Shown here piece by piece: positions 25,679 to 33,530 of a stretch of 44,782 bases of DNA (position 1 is its first letter; the number at the start of each line of letters is the position of its first letter). Where the stretch lies: contig JAJBTQ010000017.1 of assembly GCA_020860755.1 (NCBI GenBank), positions 1 to 44,782 on the forward strand. The letters are read 5' to 3'. The position numbers and the translations under genes are program-made. This stretch comes from Lachnospiraceae bacterium (GTDB lineage: Bacteria > Bacillota > Clostridia > Lachnospirales > Lachnospiraceae). Under the pieces are notes generated by a model. That model did no database searches. It had not been told where the DNA came from and saw only the letters and a list, made by a program, of their open reading frames with translations.

Positions 25679-25714
25679 AAAAGATCCGTGCCTAAAATAT
25701 AGCACGGATCTTTT
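25679..25714. terminator. Terminator after trpS
   Basis: A perfect 13-bp stem, AAAAGATCCGTGC (25679-25691) with GCACGGATCTTTT (25702-25714), encloses a 10-nt loop. On the minus strand it continues into a T-rich run. It separates trpS from comM. Confidence 0.9.
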
Positions 25715-25732
25715 AAAAATGCACGTATTATT

Positions 25733-26737
25733 TTATCTTATCTTTTCGGGAAAGCCGACTTTTTTCTGTGCTTTTCTAAGCGTCTTTGTCGCGTAATAAT
25801 TCGCCTTTTCCGCATTCTCTTTTATCACTTTATCAATGTATGCCTTGTCGGCGGACAGGCGCTTTACTTCCTCCTGTAAGGGCTTAAGGACGCTGATAAC
25901 GGCTTCGGAGACACCGCTTTTAAGTTCCCCATACCCTTTGCCGGAAAACTCAGCCACAGCCTCATCCGGTGTCTTTTCGGTACAGGCACAGTAAATGTTG
26001 ATCAGATTCTTGACGCCGGGCTGTTCGTCTCGGTAGCAGATACAGGCCTCGGAATCGGTCACGGCGCGTTTAAACTTCCGTGCGATCGTATCCGGATCGT
26101 CCATCAGATAGATGCTGGCATTCGGATTCTCGTCCGACTTCGACATCTTTTTCTCAGGTTCCTGAAGACTGTTGATCTTCGCTCCCACCTTTCCGATGTA
26201 GGGCTCCGGGACCGTAAATACATCTCCGTAGAGAGCGTTAAAGCGTTGCGCGATATCCCTTGTCAGCTCGAGGTGCTGCATCTGGTCGATGCCGACCGGC
26301 ACCACATCCGACTGATAGAGCAGGATATCGGCAGCCATCAGCACCGGGTAGGTAAACAGGCCGGCATTGATGTTGTTGGCGTGCTTGGATGCCTTGTCCT
26401 TAAACTGCGTCATTCGGTTAAGCTCACCCATATAGGTATAGCAGTTTAAGATCCAGGCAAGCTCAGCATGAGCGGATACATGGGACTGGTAATAGATACA
26501 GTTTTTCTCCGGATCGAGACCGGCTGCGATATATAAGATAAGGAGTGATCTGGCATGCTTTCGAAGCTCTGCGGGCTCCTGCCGTACTGTGATGGAGTGC
26601 ATATCCACGACACCGTAAAAGCACTGGTACTCATCACTTAACGTAACCCAGTTTTTCAGTGCGCCCAGATAGTTTCCCAGAGTCAGGTCTCCGGTCGCCT
26701 GCATGCCGCTGAACAATACTTTTTTCCCGTCTAACAT
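25733..26737 (-). CDS. trpS: Tryptophanyl-tRNA synthetase
   Basis: The 334-residue class I synthetase charges tRNA-Trp. It has the HIGH-equivalent TGDLTLGNYLGALKNW at the N-terminus and the KMSKS loop in EKKMSKSDENPN. The specificity region includes GIDQMQHLELTRDIAQRFN. The ATG at 26737 has GGAGGG at good distance; an in-frame GTG at 26743 lies inside that site. It follows the DUF5662 gene by about 15 bp, with no room for its own promoter or a T-box leader, so it is expressed from upstream. Confidence 0.96.
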   Translation of the reverse strand: MLDGKKVLFSGMQATGDLTLGNYLGALKNWVTLSDEYQCFYGVVDMHSITVRQEPAELRKHARSLLILYIAAGLDPEKNCIYYQSHVSAHAELAWILNCYTYMGELNRMTQFKDKASKHANNINAGLFTYPVLMAADILLYQSDVVPVGIDQMQHLELTRDIAQRFNALYGDVFTVPEPYIGKVGAKINSLQEPEKKMSKSDENPNASIYLMDDPDTIARKFKRAVTDSEACICYRDEQPGVKNLINIYCACTEKTPDEAVAEFSGKGYGELKSGVSEAVISVLKPLQEEVKRLSADKAYIDKVIKENAEKANYYATKTLRKAQKKVGFPEKIR

Positions 26738-26752
26738 AATCACCCTCCCAGT

Positions 26753-27289
26753 TTACTTGTTTTTCAATACTTCACGGCGGATATAATCATATGTGTAGTC
26801 CTCTCCGTGCTCGGCAAGCATGGTGAGAAGCTGCTCTAACAGATCTGCGACTTCCGGGTGCATCATCAGCCTCGACTTGCCCTTTAAGTAGTAGTCAAGA
26901 GCACTGCGGTCCGTGTATGCATCCCCCTGATAGTTTTTGCAGGCCGACACCCGGTCGATGAACATCTCGACCACATACTTATCCGGCATGCGCATTCCTG
27001 CCACGGGATAGGGGTCTCCTTTTCTTCCGTAATCGATCCAATACTCCAGGTGGTGCTTGTTCCGTCCCTTGTGGTGAAGCCAGGCTGAGGTGTATCCTTT
27101 GTCCTCCCGTTCCAGATTGTTGGGGCTGATATCCCCGCGATAGTACTTTACTCCTACCCAGAATTCTGCGGGAGAATATTTTGAGAGGTCGTGCATGAGA
27201 CCCTGACGATACAAGCCGACTTTAAAACACCCCTTGCGGACCAAACGCTTGTGATGATTGATCGTTTTTAAATGCCCCCAGAAATCCAA
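26753..27289 (-). CDS. DUF5662 family protein
   Basis: The 178-residue protein is rich in His, Tyr and Trp. It matches the uncharacterised DUF5662 family seen in Clostridia: GLYRQGLMHDLSKYSPAEFW, WLHHKGRNKHHLEYWIDY and MPDKYVVEMFIDRVSACKNY. The conserved His/Asp residues (MHDLSK, HHKGRNKHH) suggest a metal-dependent hydrolase of the HD type, but this is only a guess. The start is TTG at 27289 with GGAGGA seven bases upstream. It lies between traX-like and trpS genes. Confidence 0.75.
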   Translation of the reverse strand: MDFWGHLKTINHHKRLVRKGCFKVGLYRQGLMHDLSKYSPAEFWVGVKYYRGDISPNNLEREDKGYTSAWLHHKGRNKHHLEYWIDYGRKGDPYPVAGMRMPDKYVVEMFIDRVSACKNYQGDAYTDRSALDYYLKGKSRLMMHPEVADLLEQLLTMLAEHGEDYTYDYIRREVLKNK

Positions 27290-27307
27290 ACGAATATCCT
27301 CCGTCTC

Positions 27308-28057
27308 TTAACGGATCGCCAGGAAGATAAAATATATGATAAGCAGATGAGCCGGATAAAAGATATAAAACAGATATTGAAGCAGCCTTGCCGAAACACC
27401 GCTGCGGGCTCCGCTGTATATGCCGTCCTGACGAAAACCTCTTTCCCCATTATACAAAAGAAGCAGAATGACTGCAAGCATAGCGAACATTTCCAAATTG
27501 ACATAAAACAGGTAAGTGATCGCGGCCATCAAGACATATTTCACTATATGAAAGTCCCGGAACCGATAGAAGCAATAGATCAAAAGTATGCCCCCGCCGG
27601 AATAATCGGTTTTCATAAGGAAGGCAATCGCCACAAACGCGACCACGATAACAAGTTCTATGAAGATGTCGTATGCCGCGGTGTCGCCCGAGCGTTCCCT
27701 CACTGTAGTGATAATATCCAGCATGATAACGCCAAGCAGCAGCGTAAAGAAAACATTCTGATACTGGAAATCAAACGGGATGCCTGAAAAGGCAAGATCG
27801 AACGGGATCTCGGAAATGAGCGCAAAGACAAGAAGCCGGATCTCAAATCTCCGAACATTCTTTGTGTAGATAAAACCCTCAACGATCAGAAATACAAAAA
27901 TCGGAAACGCAAGGCGTCCGATATCACGAAAAACCATCTGTCCCGGGAACAGAACGGCTCCTATATGATCGATCAGCATAGAGACCATCGCGATCACTTT
28001 TAAGACCAGCCCGTTAACACATGCGATCGGTTGGATAGATGGGTATTCTTTGCTCAT
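27308..28057 (-). CDS. TraX family integral membrane protein
   Basis: The 249-residue protein has about seven hydrophobic segments and the TraX motifs LKVIAMVSMLIDHIGAV, DIGRLAFPIFVFLIVEGF and RLLVFALISEIPFD. TraX was first described as the acetylase of F-pilin. The many chromosomal Firmicutes members are unassigned and probably acyltransferase-like membrane enzymes. Nothing mobile surrounds it here. It follows fabZ by 43 bp and precedes DUF5662. Confidence 0.8.
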   Translation of the reverse strand: MSKEYPSIQPIACVNGLVLKVIAMVSMLIDHIGAVLFPGQMVFRDIGRLAFPIFVFLIVEGFIYTKNVRRFEIRLLVFALISEIPFDLAFSGIPFDFQYQNVFFTLLLGVIMLDIITTVRERSGDTAAYDIFIELVIVVAFVAIAFLMKTDYSGGGILLIYCFYRFRDFHIVKYVLMAAITYLFYVNLEMFAMLAVILLLLYNGERGFRQDGIYSGARSGVSARLLQYLFYIFYPAHLLIIYFIFLAIR

Positions 28058-28100
28058 ATTATAACTCCGGTTTTACTAAGACAGACCAGCAAGGCTTGTC

Positions 28101-28529
28101 TCATCCGATCGCAAAAGTCAGCTCGGCATTTACTGCGACCTCACCGTCGACAGTTGCGGTAGCCTTCGCGATTCCGACCGGTCCCTTTTGCTTGATCATT
28201 TCGACTTCTAAGAGAAGCACATCGCCGGGAAGCACTTTCTTCCGAAACCGAGCGGAACGGATCGATCCGAGATATGCAGTCTTTCCCTTATATTCGTCAC
28301 AGCAAAGAACGGCAACTGCTCCGACCTGTGCCAGAGCTTCTACAATCAGAACGCCGGGCATAACCGGTTCACCCGGAAAATGCCCTGCGAAGTATGGTTC
28401 ATTAAAGGAGACGCATTTCTTCCCGACTGCTCTGACGCCGGGCTCCATCTCTTCTATCGTATCGATCAACAGCATCGGCTGACGGTGCGGGATGATCTCC
28501 ATAATCTCTTTCGTTGTTAAGACTGACAT
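28101..28529 (-). CDS. fabZ: 3-hydroxyacyl-ACP dehydratase FabZ
   Basis: The 142-residue hot-dog-fold enzyme removes water from 3-hydroxyacyl-ACP in fatty acid elongation. The active-site His and Glu are in AGHFPGEPVMPGVLIVEALAQ. The N-terminal IPHRQPMLLIDTI is typical. It follows fabF by 1 bp. The acetyl-CoA carboxylase genes that commonly follow in Clostridia are not here. Confidence 0.96.
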   Translation of the reverse strand: MSVLTTKEIMEIIPHRQPMLLIDTIEEMEPGVRAVGKKCVSFNEPYFAGHFPGEPVMPGVLIVEALAQVGAVAVLCCDEYKGKTAYLGSIRSARFRKKVLPGDVLLLEVEMIKQKGPVGIAKATATVDGEVAVNAELTFAIG

Positions 28530-28530
28530 A

Positions 28531-29769
28531 TTATTCCCCTCCGTATTTTTTGATGAGAATACTGGCGTTTAATCCTCCGAACGCAAAGGAATTGGAAAGC
28601 GCATACTCAATATCCATATCCACTCCGCTTCCCATGACATAGTCAAGATCAAGCTCCTCGTCCGGGTGTTCCAGACCAACGGTCTGGTGAATATACCCGT
28701 TGTTCATCTGCAGCACACAAGTGATAAACTCCACGGCTCCGGCTCCTCCGAGCAGATGGCCGATCATGGACTTTGTGGAGTTGACCTTCATCTCGTAGGC
28801 ATGTTCACCGAACAAGGCCTTGATCGCGCGGGTCTCAAACAGATCGTTGTGGTGCGTGCTCGTACCGTGAGCGTTGATATAAAAGACATTCTCCGGAGAT
28901 ACACCCGCATCCTCCAAAGCAAATTTCATGGAGTGGATCGCGCCCTCTCCGTCCTCAGCCGGAGAGGTGATATGGTAGGCATCGCTTGTTGCGCCGTATC
29001 CGACGACCTCGGCTAAGATATTCGCTCCACGCGCCTTCGCATGTTCCAGCTCTTCCAAGATCACGATCCCTGCACCCGCACCGAGCACAAATCCGCTGCG
29101 GTCTTTGTCAAACGGGATCGAGCACTTCTTGGGGTCCGTGCTGGTAGACAGCGCGTTAAGAGAAGAAAATCCGGCTACGCTGATCGGACAGATGGCGTTT
29201 TCCGAACCGCCCGATACCATGACATCACAGTCTCCGCACTGAATGGAGCGGAATGCCTCTCCGATGTTGTGTGTGCCGGTCGCACATGCTGAGACCTCAC
29301 AGATCGTCTTTCCCTTGATCCCAAACTGTATCGAAATGTTGCCTGCCGCCATATTTGTGATGATCGTGGGGACAAGCAAAAGATTGACACGGGAAGGGCC
29401 GCGCTCAAGCAGTTTTTGGTGCTCGCGCTCGATAGCCTGCAGGGATCCGATGCCGGAGCCGACTGCAATGCCGACGCGATAGGGATCTTCCTGTTCCAGA
29501 TCAAGGCCAGACTGATCCAAAGCCTCGCGGGTCGCCGCGACGGCGTACTGCGAAAAGTCTTCCATCCGCTTGGCCGCTTTGCGGTCCATAAACTGCTGGG
29601 GATCAAAGCCCTTGACTTCAGCCGCGAGCTTTACTTTGTAATCCGTGGTGTCGAAGGAAGTGATCTCACCGAAGCCGATACGGCCTTCCTTGATACTATC
29701 CCAGTAGTCTAACACGTTTAATCCAATGGGCGTGATCGCACCCATGCCTGTCACTACGACTCTTCTCAT
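28531..29769 (-). CDS. fabF: 3-oxoacyl-ACP synthase II FabF
   Basis: The 412-residue condensing enzyme elongates acyl-ACP with malonyl-ACP. The catalytic triad is visible: Cys in EVSACATGTHNI, His in NAHGTSTHHND and His in MIGHLLGGAG. The N-terminus MRRVVVTGMGAITPIG is typical. An AAGGAG site precedes the ATG. A 395-bp repeat-filled gap separates it from fabG, unusual within this otherwise tight operon. Confidence 0.97.
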   Translation of the reverse strand: MRRVVVTGMGAITPIGLNVLDYWDSIKEGRIGFGEITSFDTTDYKVKLAAEVKGFDPQQFMDRKAAKRMEDFSQYAVAATREALDQSGLDLEQEDPYRVGIAVGSGIGSLQAIEREHQKLLERGPSRVNLLLVPTIITNMAAGNISIQFGIKGKTICEVSACATGTHNIGEAFRSIQCGDCDVMVSGGSENAICPISVAGFSSLNALSTSTDPKKCSIPFDKDRSGFVLGAGAGIVILEELEHAKARGANILAEVVGYGATSDAYHITSPAEDGEGAIHSMKFALEDAGVSPENVFYINAHGTSTHHNDLFETRAIKALFGEHAYEMKVNSTKSMIGHLLGGAGAVEFITCVLQMNNGYIHQTVGLEHPDEELDLDYVMGSGVDMDIEYALSNSFAFGGLNASILIKKYGGE

Positions 29770-29820
29770 CTTGATTCTCCTTATGAAAAATAATAGATTT
29801 ATTAAATAATAGATTTATTT

Positions 29821-29936
29821 AATGCAATAAGCCCGATTGCTACGTGCTTCGCACTCCCGCAATCGCCACAACCATTCGCAATCCGCGCTGCCGCGCTACT
29901 TGCTCATGTTTGTTTGGTCTCAAAATCGTCTGCCAT
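29821..29936. repeat. 116-bp direct repeat, copy 1 (contains hairpin repeat member 2)
   Basis: The sequence is identical to 30005-30120 as read by eye. It includes the hairpin with outer stem CGATTGC (29834-29840)/GCAATCG (29859-29865) and inner GTGC/GCAC. An ACAACCATTCGCAATC tail is shared with the element at 5213. Confidence 0.9.
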
Positions 29937-29940
29937 AACG

Positions 29941-29998
29941 TAATAAGCCAATTGCTCCGTGCTGCGCACTCCCGCAATTGACCCCGGCATTCGCAGAT
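29941..29998. repeat. Diverged hairpin repeat (family member 3)
   Basis: Outer stem CAATTGC (29949-29955) pairs with GCAATTG (29974-29980). Inner GTGC/GCAC is retained. Compared with member 2, a G-C pair has become A-T, with pairing kept. The tail ends in ATTCGCAG rather than ATTCGCAATC. Confidence 0.75.
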
Positions 29999-30004
29999 AT
30001 ACAC

Positions 30005-30120
30005 AATGCAATAAGCCCGATTGCTACGTGCTTCGCACTCCCGCAATCGCCACAACCATTCGCAATCCGCGCTGCCGCGCTACTTGCTCATGTTTGTTTG
30101 GTCTCAAAATCGTCTGCCAT
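30005..30120. repeat. 116-bp direct repeat, copy 2 (contains hairpin repeat member 4)
   Basis: An exact copy of 29821-29936 at an offset of 184 bp. Its hairpin spans 30018-30049. Confidence 0.9.
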
Positions 30121-30164
30121 GCGGAAATGCAAGCATTTCCGTCTGGCTTCCGCTTTTTCGACGC

Positions 30165-30917
30165 TTATTGCATGCACATCCCACCATCTACGCACAGGAC
30201 CTGTCCTGTGATGTAGGATGCCTGATCCGATGCGAGGAATGCCACTGCGTTTGCGATGTCCTGCGGCTGTCCCATTCTACCGAGAGGGATCTGCGCTTTT
30301 AAGGAATCTTTCGCGGAATCACTTAACGCCTTTGTCATATCGGTGTCAACCATACCGGGCGCAACGGCATTGACGCGGATATTCCGGCTGGCGAGTTCGC
30401 GAGCCATAGATTTTGTAAGTCCAAGGATACCTGCCTTGGAGGCAGAATAATTTATCTGTCCGGCATTTCCGAGAATACCGGATACAGATGAGATATTGAT
30501 GATGCAGCCGCCTCTCTGCTTTACCATAGGGCGGGCCACATGACGCATCGTATTGAATGCGCCTTTTAAATTTGTGTCGATCACGGCGTCAAATTCGGAC
30601 TCTTTCATCCCCATCAAAAGATTATCTTTTGTGATGCCCGCATTGTTGACAAGGATATCGATCCTCCCCAGCTTTTCGACCACGTCCTTGATCATCTTCT
30701 CTACGGATGAAAAATCATTGACCCAGCACTCATACATCTCTGCCTGGCCGCCGTTTCCCTGGATTGTCGCAACAACTTCCTCGGCATACTCGACAGGCTC
30801 AATATAATTGACTACAACGTATGCGCCCTCTCCGGCGAGTGTCAGGGCGATCTGTCTGCCGATCCCCGTACTTGCGCCGGTCACAAGCGCAATTTTATTC
30901 TCCAATGAATTTCCCAT
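30165..30917 (-). CDS. fabG: 3-oxoacyl-ACP reductase FabG
   Basis: The 250-residue short-chain dehydrogenase reduces 3-oxoacyl-ACP with NADPH. It has the cofactor motif GASTGIG (15-21), [10 protein letters not shown], catalytic Ser in INISSVSGI, and Tyr/Lys in NYSASKAGI. The C-terminus [12 protein letters not shown] is typical. It follows fabD by 32 bp. Confidence 0.96.
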   Translation of the reverse strand: MGNSLENKIALVTGASTGIGRQIALTLAGEGAYVVVNYIEPVEYAEEVVATIQGNGGQAEMYECWVNDFSSVEKMIKDVVEKLGRIDILVNNAGITKDNLLMGMKESEFDAVIDTNLKGAFNTMRHVARPMVKQRGGCIINISSVSGILGNAGQINYSASKAGILGLTKSMARELASRNIRVNAVAPGMVDTDMTKALSDSAKDSLKAQIPLGRMGQPQDIANAVAFLASDQASYITGQVLCVDGGMCMQ

Positions 30918-30949
30918 AACTTAAATCCTCCAATTTTCAGAGCAAATAT

Positions 30950-31882
30950 CTATAACATCTCCTCGTCAAGTGATCCGCACAATTCATCCAGATCGGAGAC
31001 AGTATCTACGTGGTAGGAAGGAATCTCGCGATCGATCTTCTTTAAAAAGCCGGTAAGGGATTTTTTCGGGCCGATCTCAACGAAGACTTCCACTCCGTCT
31101 GCGATCATGCGATTTACACTCTGCTCCCAGCGTACAGGAGATGAGATCTGTTTTACGAGCAGATCTTTTACCTGATCCTTATCCCTTACATAATCTGCCG
31201 TGACGTTCGCTATATAGGGTATTTCAAAGTCATAAAGTTCTACATCCTTTAAGACATCCGCCAGCTGCTCCCCGGCACCGGTAAGCAGCTGTGAGTGAAA
31301 CGGTCCGCTGACGTTTAAGGGCATGCATCTCTTTGCTCCTGCAGCTTTTAAAGATTCGGCTGCTTTGTCTACCGCCTCTTTCTCGCCGGTTATGACAGTC
31401 TGTCCTGGGCAGTTATAGTTTGCGACGGACACGATGCCTTCTGTCTCGGCACAGATTCCCTCGATCGTTGTGTTGTCAAGGCCCATGACGGCAGTCATGG
31501 CTCCGCCCGTCGGAACCGCATCCTGCATAAACGCGGCACGCTTTACAATGACTTTAAACGCATCCTCCATCAGCATTACCTCCGATGCGACCAGAGCAGC
31601 GTACTCGCCAAGACTTAAGCCGGCATTGACGACAGACTGGAATCCGCGTTCTCTCACAACAGACCAGATCGCCAACTCGTCTGCGAGCATCGCGATCTGT
31701 GTATATTTTGTAATGTTGATCTGATCATTTTCTTCAAACAAAAGCGCCTTCATATCAAAGCCGCTCATTTCCGAAGCCAGATCGATGACTTCTTTTGATG
31801 TGGGAAACTGATCATAGAAATCCTTGCCCATGCCAATGTATTGAGAACCCTGGCCGGGAAAAACAAACGCTATCTTTTTCAT
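30950..31882 (-). CDS. fabD: Malonyl-CoA:ACP transacylase FabD
   Basis: The 310-residue enzyme loads malonate onto ACP. It has FVFPGQGSQYIGMG, catalytic Ser in AGLSLGEYAAL and His in VSGPFHSQLL. Its ATG overlaps the fabK stop by 4 bp, indicating coupled translation. Confidence 0.96.
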   Translation of the reverse strand: MKKIAFVFPGQGSQYIGMGKDFYDQFPTSKEVIDLASEMSGFDMKALLFEENDQINITKYTQIAMLADELAIWSVVRERGFQSVVNAGLSLGEYAALVASEVMLMEDAFKVIVKRAAFMQDAVPTGGAMTAVMGLDNTTIEGICAETEGIVSVANYNCPGQTVITGEKEAVDKAAESLKAAGAKRCMPLNVSGPFHSQLLTGAGEQLADVLKDVELYDFEIPYIANVTADYVRDKDQVKDLLVKQISSPVRWEQSVNRMIADGVEVFVEIGPKKSLTGFLKKIDREIPSYHVDTVSDLDELCGSLDEEML

Positions 31883-32814
31883 TTTAAATAATCTCCTCCC
31901 ACAGTTTCGGCAAACTGCTCCATGATCTCATTCACGATCTCCTGACAGGACTGCTGTTTGCTTACAAGGCCGGCGATCTGCCCGGCCATAACAGTTCCGT
32001 TTTTCACATCGCCGTCTATGACAGCATTGCGAAGGGAGCCGAGCGTTAAAACTTCCAGCTCCTCAAAGGAAGCGCCTTCCTTCTCCATTTTAAGATATTC
32101 CTTTGTCATGGAATTGCGAAGGCAGCGGATCGGATGACCATGCGTCATTCCGGTAACTTCAGAATCAATATCCTTCGCGCGGATGATCTTCTCTTTATAA
32201 TTTTGATGCGTGATACATTCATCTGCCACACAGAAACGGGTGCCGATCTGCACACCCTCAGCGCCGAGCATAAAAGCGGCTGCCATGCCCCTGCCGTCTC
32301 CGATTCCTCCTGCAGCGACAACCGGTATCTCAACCGCGTCGACAACCTGTGGAACAAGAGCCATCGTAGTGGTCGATCCGATGTGTCCGCCGGACTCCAT
32401 ACCCTCGGCGATGACGGCATCCACACCCGCACGCTCCATCAGGCGTGCCAGTGCGACACTTGCAACGACAGGGATGACTTTGATCCCGGCTTCCTGCCAG
32501 GCTTTCAGATATTTTCCCGGATTGCCGGCACCGGTCGTGACAACGGGGACTCCCTCTTCCACGACCACTCTGGCCACATCATCCGCATACGGACTCATCA
32601 GCATGACATTGACACCGAAGGGCTTATCCGTCATCTCTTTCGCCTCACGGATCTGCTGTCGAATCACATCTTCCGGAGCGCTGGCGGCACCGATCAGGCC
32701 CAATCCGCCCGCTTCTGAGACAGCCGCGGCCAGATGCTGGTCCGCAGCCCAGGCCATGCCTCCCTGAAAGATCGGATATTCAATTTTGCAAAGTTCCGTG
32801 ATCCGTGTCTTCAT
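31879..32814 (-). CDS. fabK: Enoyl-ACP reductase II FabK (FMN-dependent)
   Basis: The 311-residue flavoprotein of the nitronate-monooxygenase-like family reduces enoyl-ACP. Motifs are YPIFQGGMAWAAD, VVTTGAGNPGKYL, EGMESGGHIGS and VVAAGGIGDGRGMAAAFMLGAEGVQIGTRF. It lies directly after acpP (start and stop overlap by 1 bp). This, and the absence of fabI here, supports FabK rather than a nitronate monooxygenase. Confidence 0.94.
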   Translation of the reverse strand: MKTRITELCKIEYPIFQGGMAWAADQHLAAAVSEAGGLGLIGAASAPEDVIRQQIREAKEMTDKPFGVNVMLMSPYADDVARVVVEEGVPVVTTGAGNPGKYLKAWQEAGIKVIPVVASVALARLMERAGVDAVIAEGMESGGHIGSTTTMALVPQVVDAVEIPVVAAGGIGDGRGMAAAFMLGAEGVQIGTRFCVADECITHQNYKEKIIRAKDIDSEVTGMTHGHPIRCLRNSMTKEYLKMEKEGASFEELEVLTLGSLRNAVIDGDVKNGTVMAGQIAGLVSKQQSCQEIVNEIMEQFAETVGGDYLK

Positions 32815-33044
32815 TACTCGATTCCGTGATCCTTTAAGTAGTTAATGAAAGCTCCGACTGTTGTGAGCTGTTCAAGATCATCGGTAGGGATCTCGATTCC
32901 ATACTCATCTTCCAGAGCCATCACCAGATCAAAAAGGTCGAGGGAATCTGCGTCAAGGTCCTCGTTAAACCTTGCTTCCATGGTGATCTTGTCCTCATCG
33001 ATGGATAAACGGTCAGCAATCATTTCTTTCATTTTTTCGTACAT
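32814..33044 (-). CDS. acpP: Acyl carrier protein
   Basis: The 76-residue acidic protein has the phosphopantetheine attachment Ser in DLDADSLDLFDLVMALED. It carries growing acyl chains. It is the first gene of the fatty acid operon. Its promoter overlaps a palindrome of the FabT operator type. Confidence 0.97.
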   Translation of the reverse strand: MYEKMKEMIADRLSIDEDKITMEARFNEDLDADSLDLFDLVMALEDEYGIEIPTDDLEQLTTVGAFINYLKDHGIE

Positions 33045-33088
33045 AGTGCTTCTCCTTGTCTTTTACTTTTTTTCTTGCAATTTGCAAT

Positions 33089-33107
33089 TACTTTGACATT
33101 CAAAGTA
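33089..33107. promoter_or_regulatory. FabT-like operator at the fab operon promoter
   Basis: A perfect palindrome TACTTTGA-CAT-TCAAAGTA overlaps the acpP -10 box. It matches the TTTGA-N3-TCAAA pattern bound by the MarR-type repressor FabT of Gram-positive bacteria. No fabT gene lies in the window. Confidence 0.72.
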
Positions 33108-33132
33108 TATAGTATTTCATACCCTCCGTCAA
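33104..33132 (-). promoter_or_regulatory. acpP-fab operon promoter
   Basis: TTGACG (33132-33127), a 17-bp spacer and TATACT (33109-33104) lie on the minus strand, about 60 bp upstream of acpP. The -10 is embedded in the operator palindrome. Confidence 0.8.
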
Positions 33133-33153
33133 TAGGAAAAGGCGGAAAAATAA

Positions 33154-33182
33154 TTGACATTTTACAGGCCGCTTTTTATACT
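33154..33182 (+). promoter_or_regulatory. Promoter of the DUF1292-helicase pair
   Basis: Consensus TTGACA (33154-33159), a 17-bp spacer and TATACT (33177-33182) lie on the plus strand, 30 bp upstream of the DUF1292 start. It is divergent from the acpP promoter with about 20 bp between the two -35 boxes. Confidence 0.85.
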
Positions 33183-33212
33183 GATTCTGATAAGAAAAAT
33201 GGAGGTAATTCT

Positions 33213-33521
33213 ATGAGTCAGGATAAAAAACCCATGGTGGATGATGATATCATCGATCCCGAGGACATGTTTCTCACAGTTGAGCTGGAAGAAGGCGGCG
33301 AAGAAACATTTCAAATCCTTCAGATCTTTGAGGTAAACGGGCAGGATTATATCGCCGTGTGTCCGCTTGAGGACGACGAAGTGGTTTACTTTTATCGGCA
33401 TTATGAGGATGAAGAGGGCAACCCCTACATCGACAACATTGAGACCGACGAGGAGTTTGATATGGTCACAGATATGTTTGACCAGATTTTGGATGAACAG
33501 GAATTTGAGGAGATGCAGTAA
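33213..33521 (+). CDS. DUF1292 domain protein (YrzB-like)
   Basis: The 102-residue, strongly acidic protein has the DUF1292 core: ELEEGGEETFQILQIFEVNGQDYIAVCPLEDDEVVYFYRH, then the tail ETDEEFDMVTDMFDQIL. Function is unknown; members are widespread small cytoplasmic proteins in Firmicutes. The start at 33213 has GGAGG at good distance. An in-frame extension upstream crosses the promoter and is rejected. It precedes the helicase by 9 bp and probably shares its transcript. Confidence 0.9.
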   Translation: MSQDKKPMVDDDIIDPEDMFLTVELEEGGEETFQILQIFEVNGQDYIAVCPLEDDEVVYFYRHYEDEEGNPYIDNIETDEEFDMVTDMFDQILDEQEFEEMQ

Positions 33522-33530
33522 GATACAAAC

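Larger units (their letters stand above)
29770..30164. repeat. Repeat-filled gap between fabG and fabF
   Basis: This stretch holds no gene. It contains an exact 116-bp direct repeat (29821-29936 and 30005-30120), a diverged partial copy between them, and a tandem 16-bp duplication (29788-29803 and 29804-29819). It also has a perfect 9-bp hairpin CGGAAATGC/GCATTTCCG (30122-30141). The gap ends carry inverted ATGCAATAAG (29822) and CTTATTGCAT (30163) flanks. Confidence 0.9.

Noticed and set aside
26738-26752. T-box or own promoter for trpS
   Set aside because: Only about 15 bp separate it from the DUF5662 stop, so there is no space.
27308-28057. TraX as evidence of a conjugative element
   Set aside because: No conjugation, integrase or mobilisation genes are near; chromosomal TraX-like proteins are common in Firmicutes.
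29840-30055. Open frame across the repeats with many Arg/Cys/Ser residues
   Set aside because: It lies on both strands of repeat DNA, has no ribosome-binding site and no protein-like composition. The hairpin repeats explain it.
30932-30946. Possible CodY box (AATTTTCAGA...) between fabD and fabG
   Set aside because: Only about 11 of 15 positions match the consensus and it lies inside an operon, so I do not trust it.
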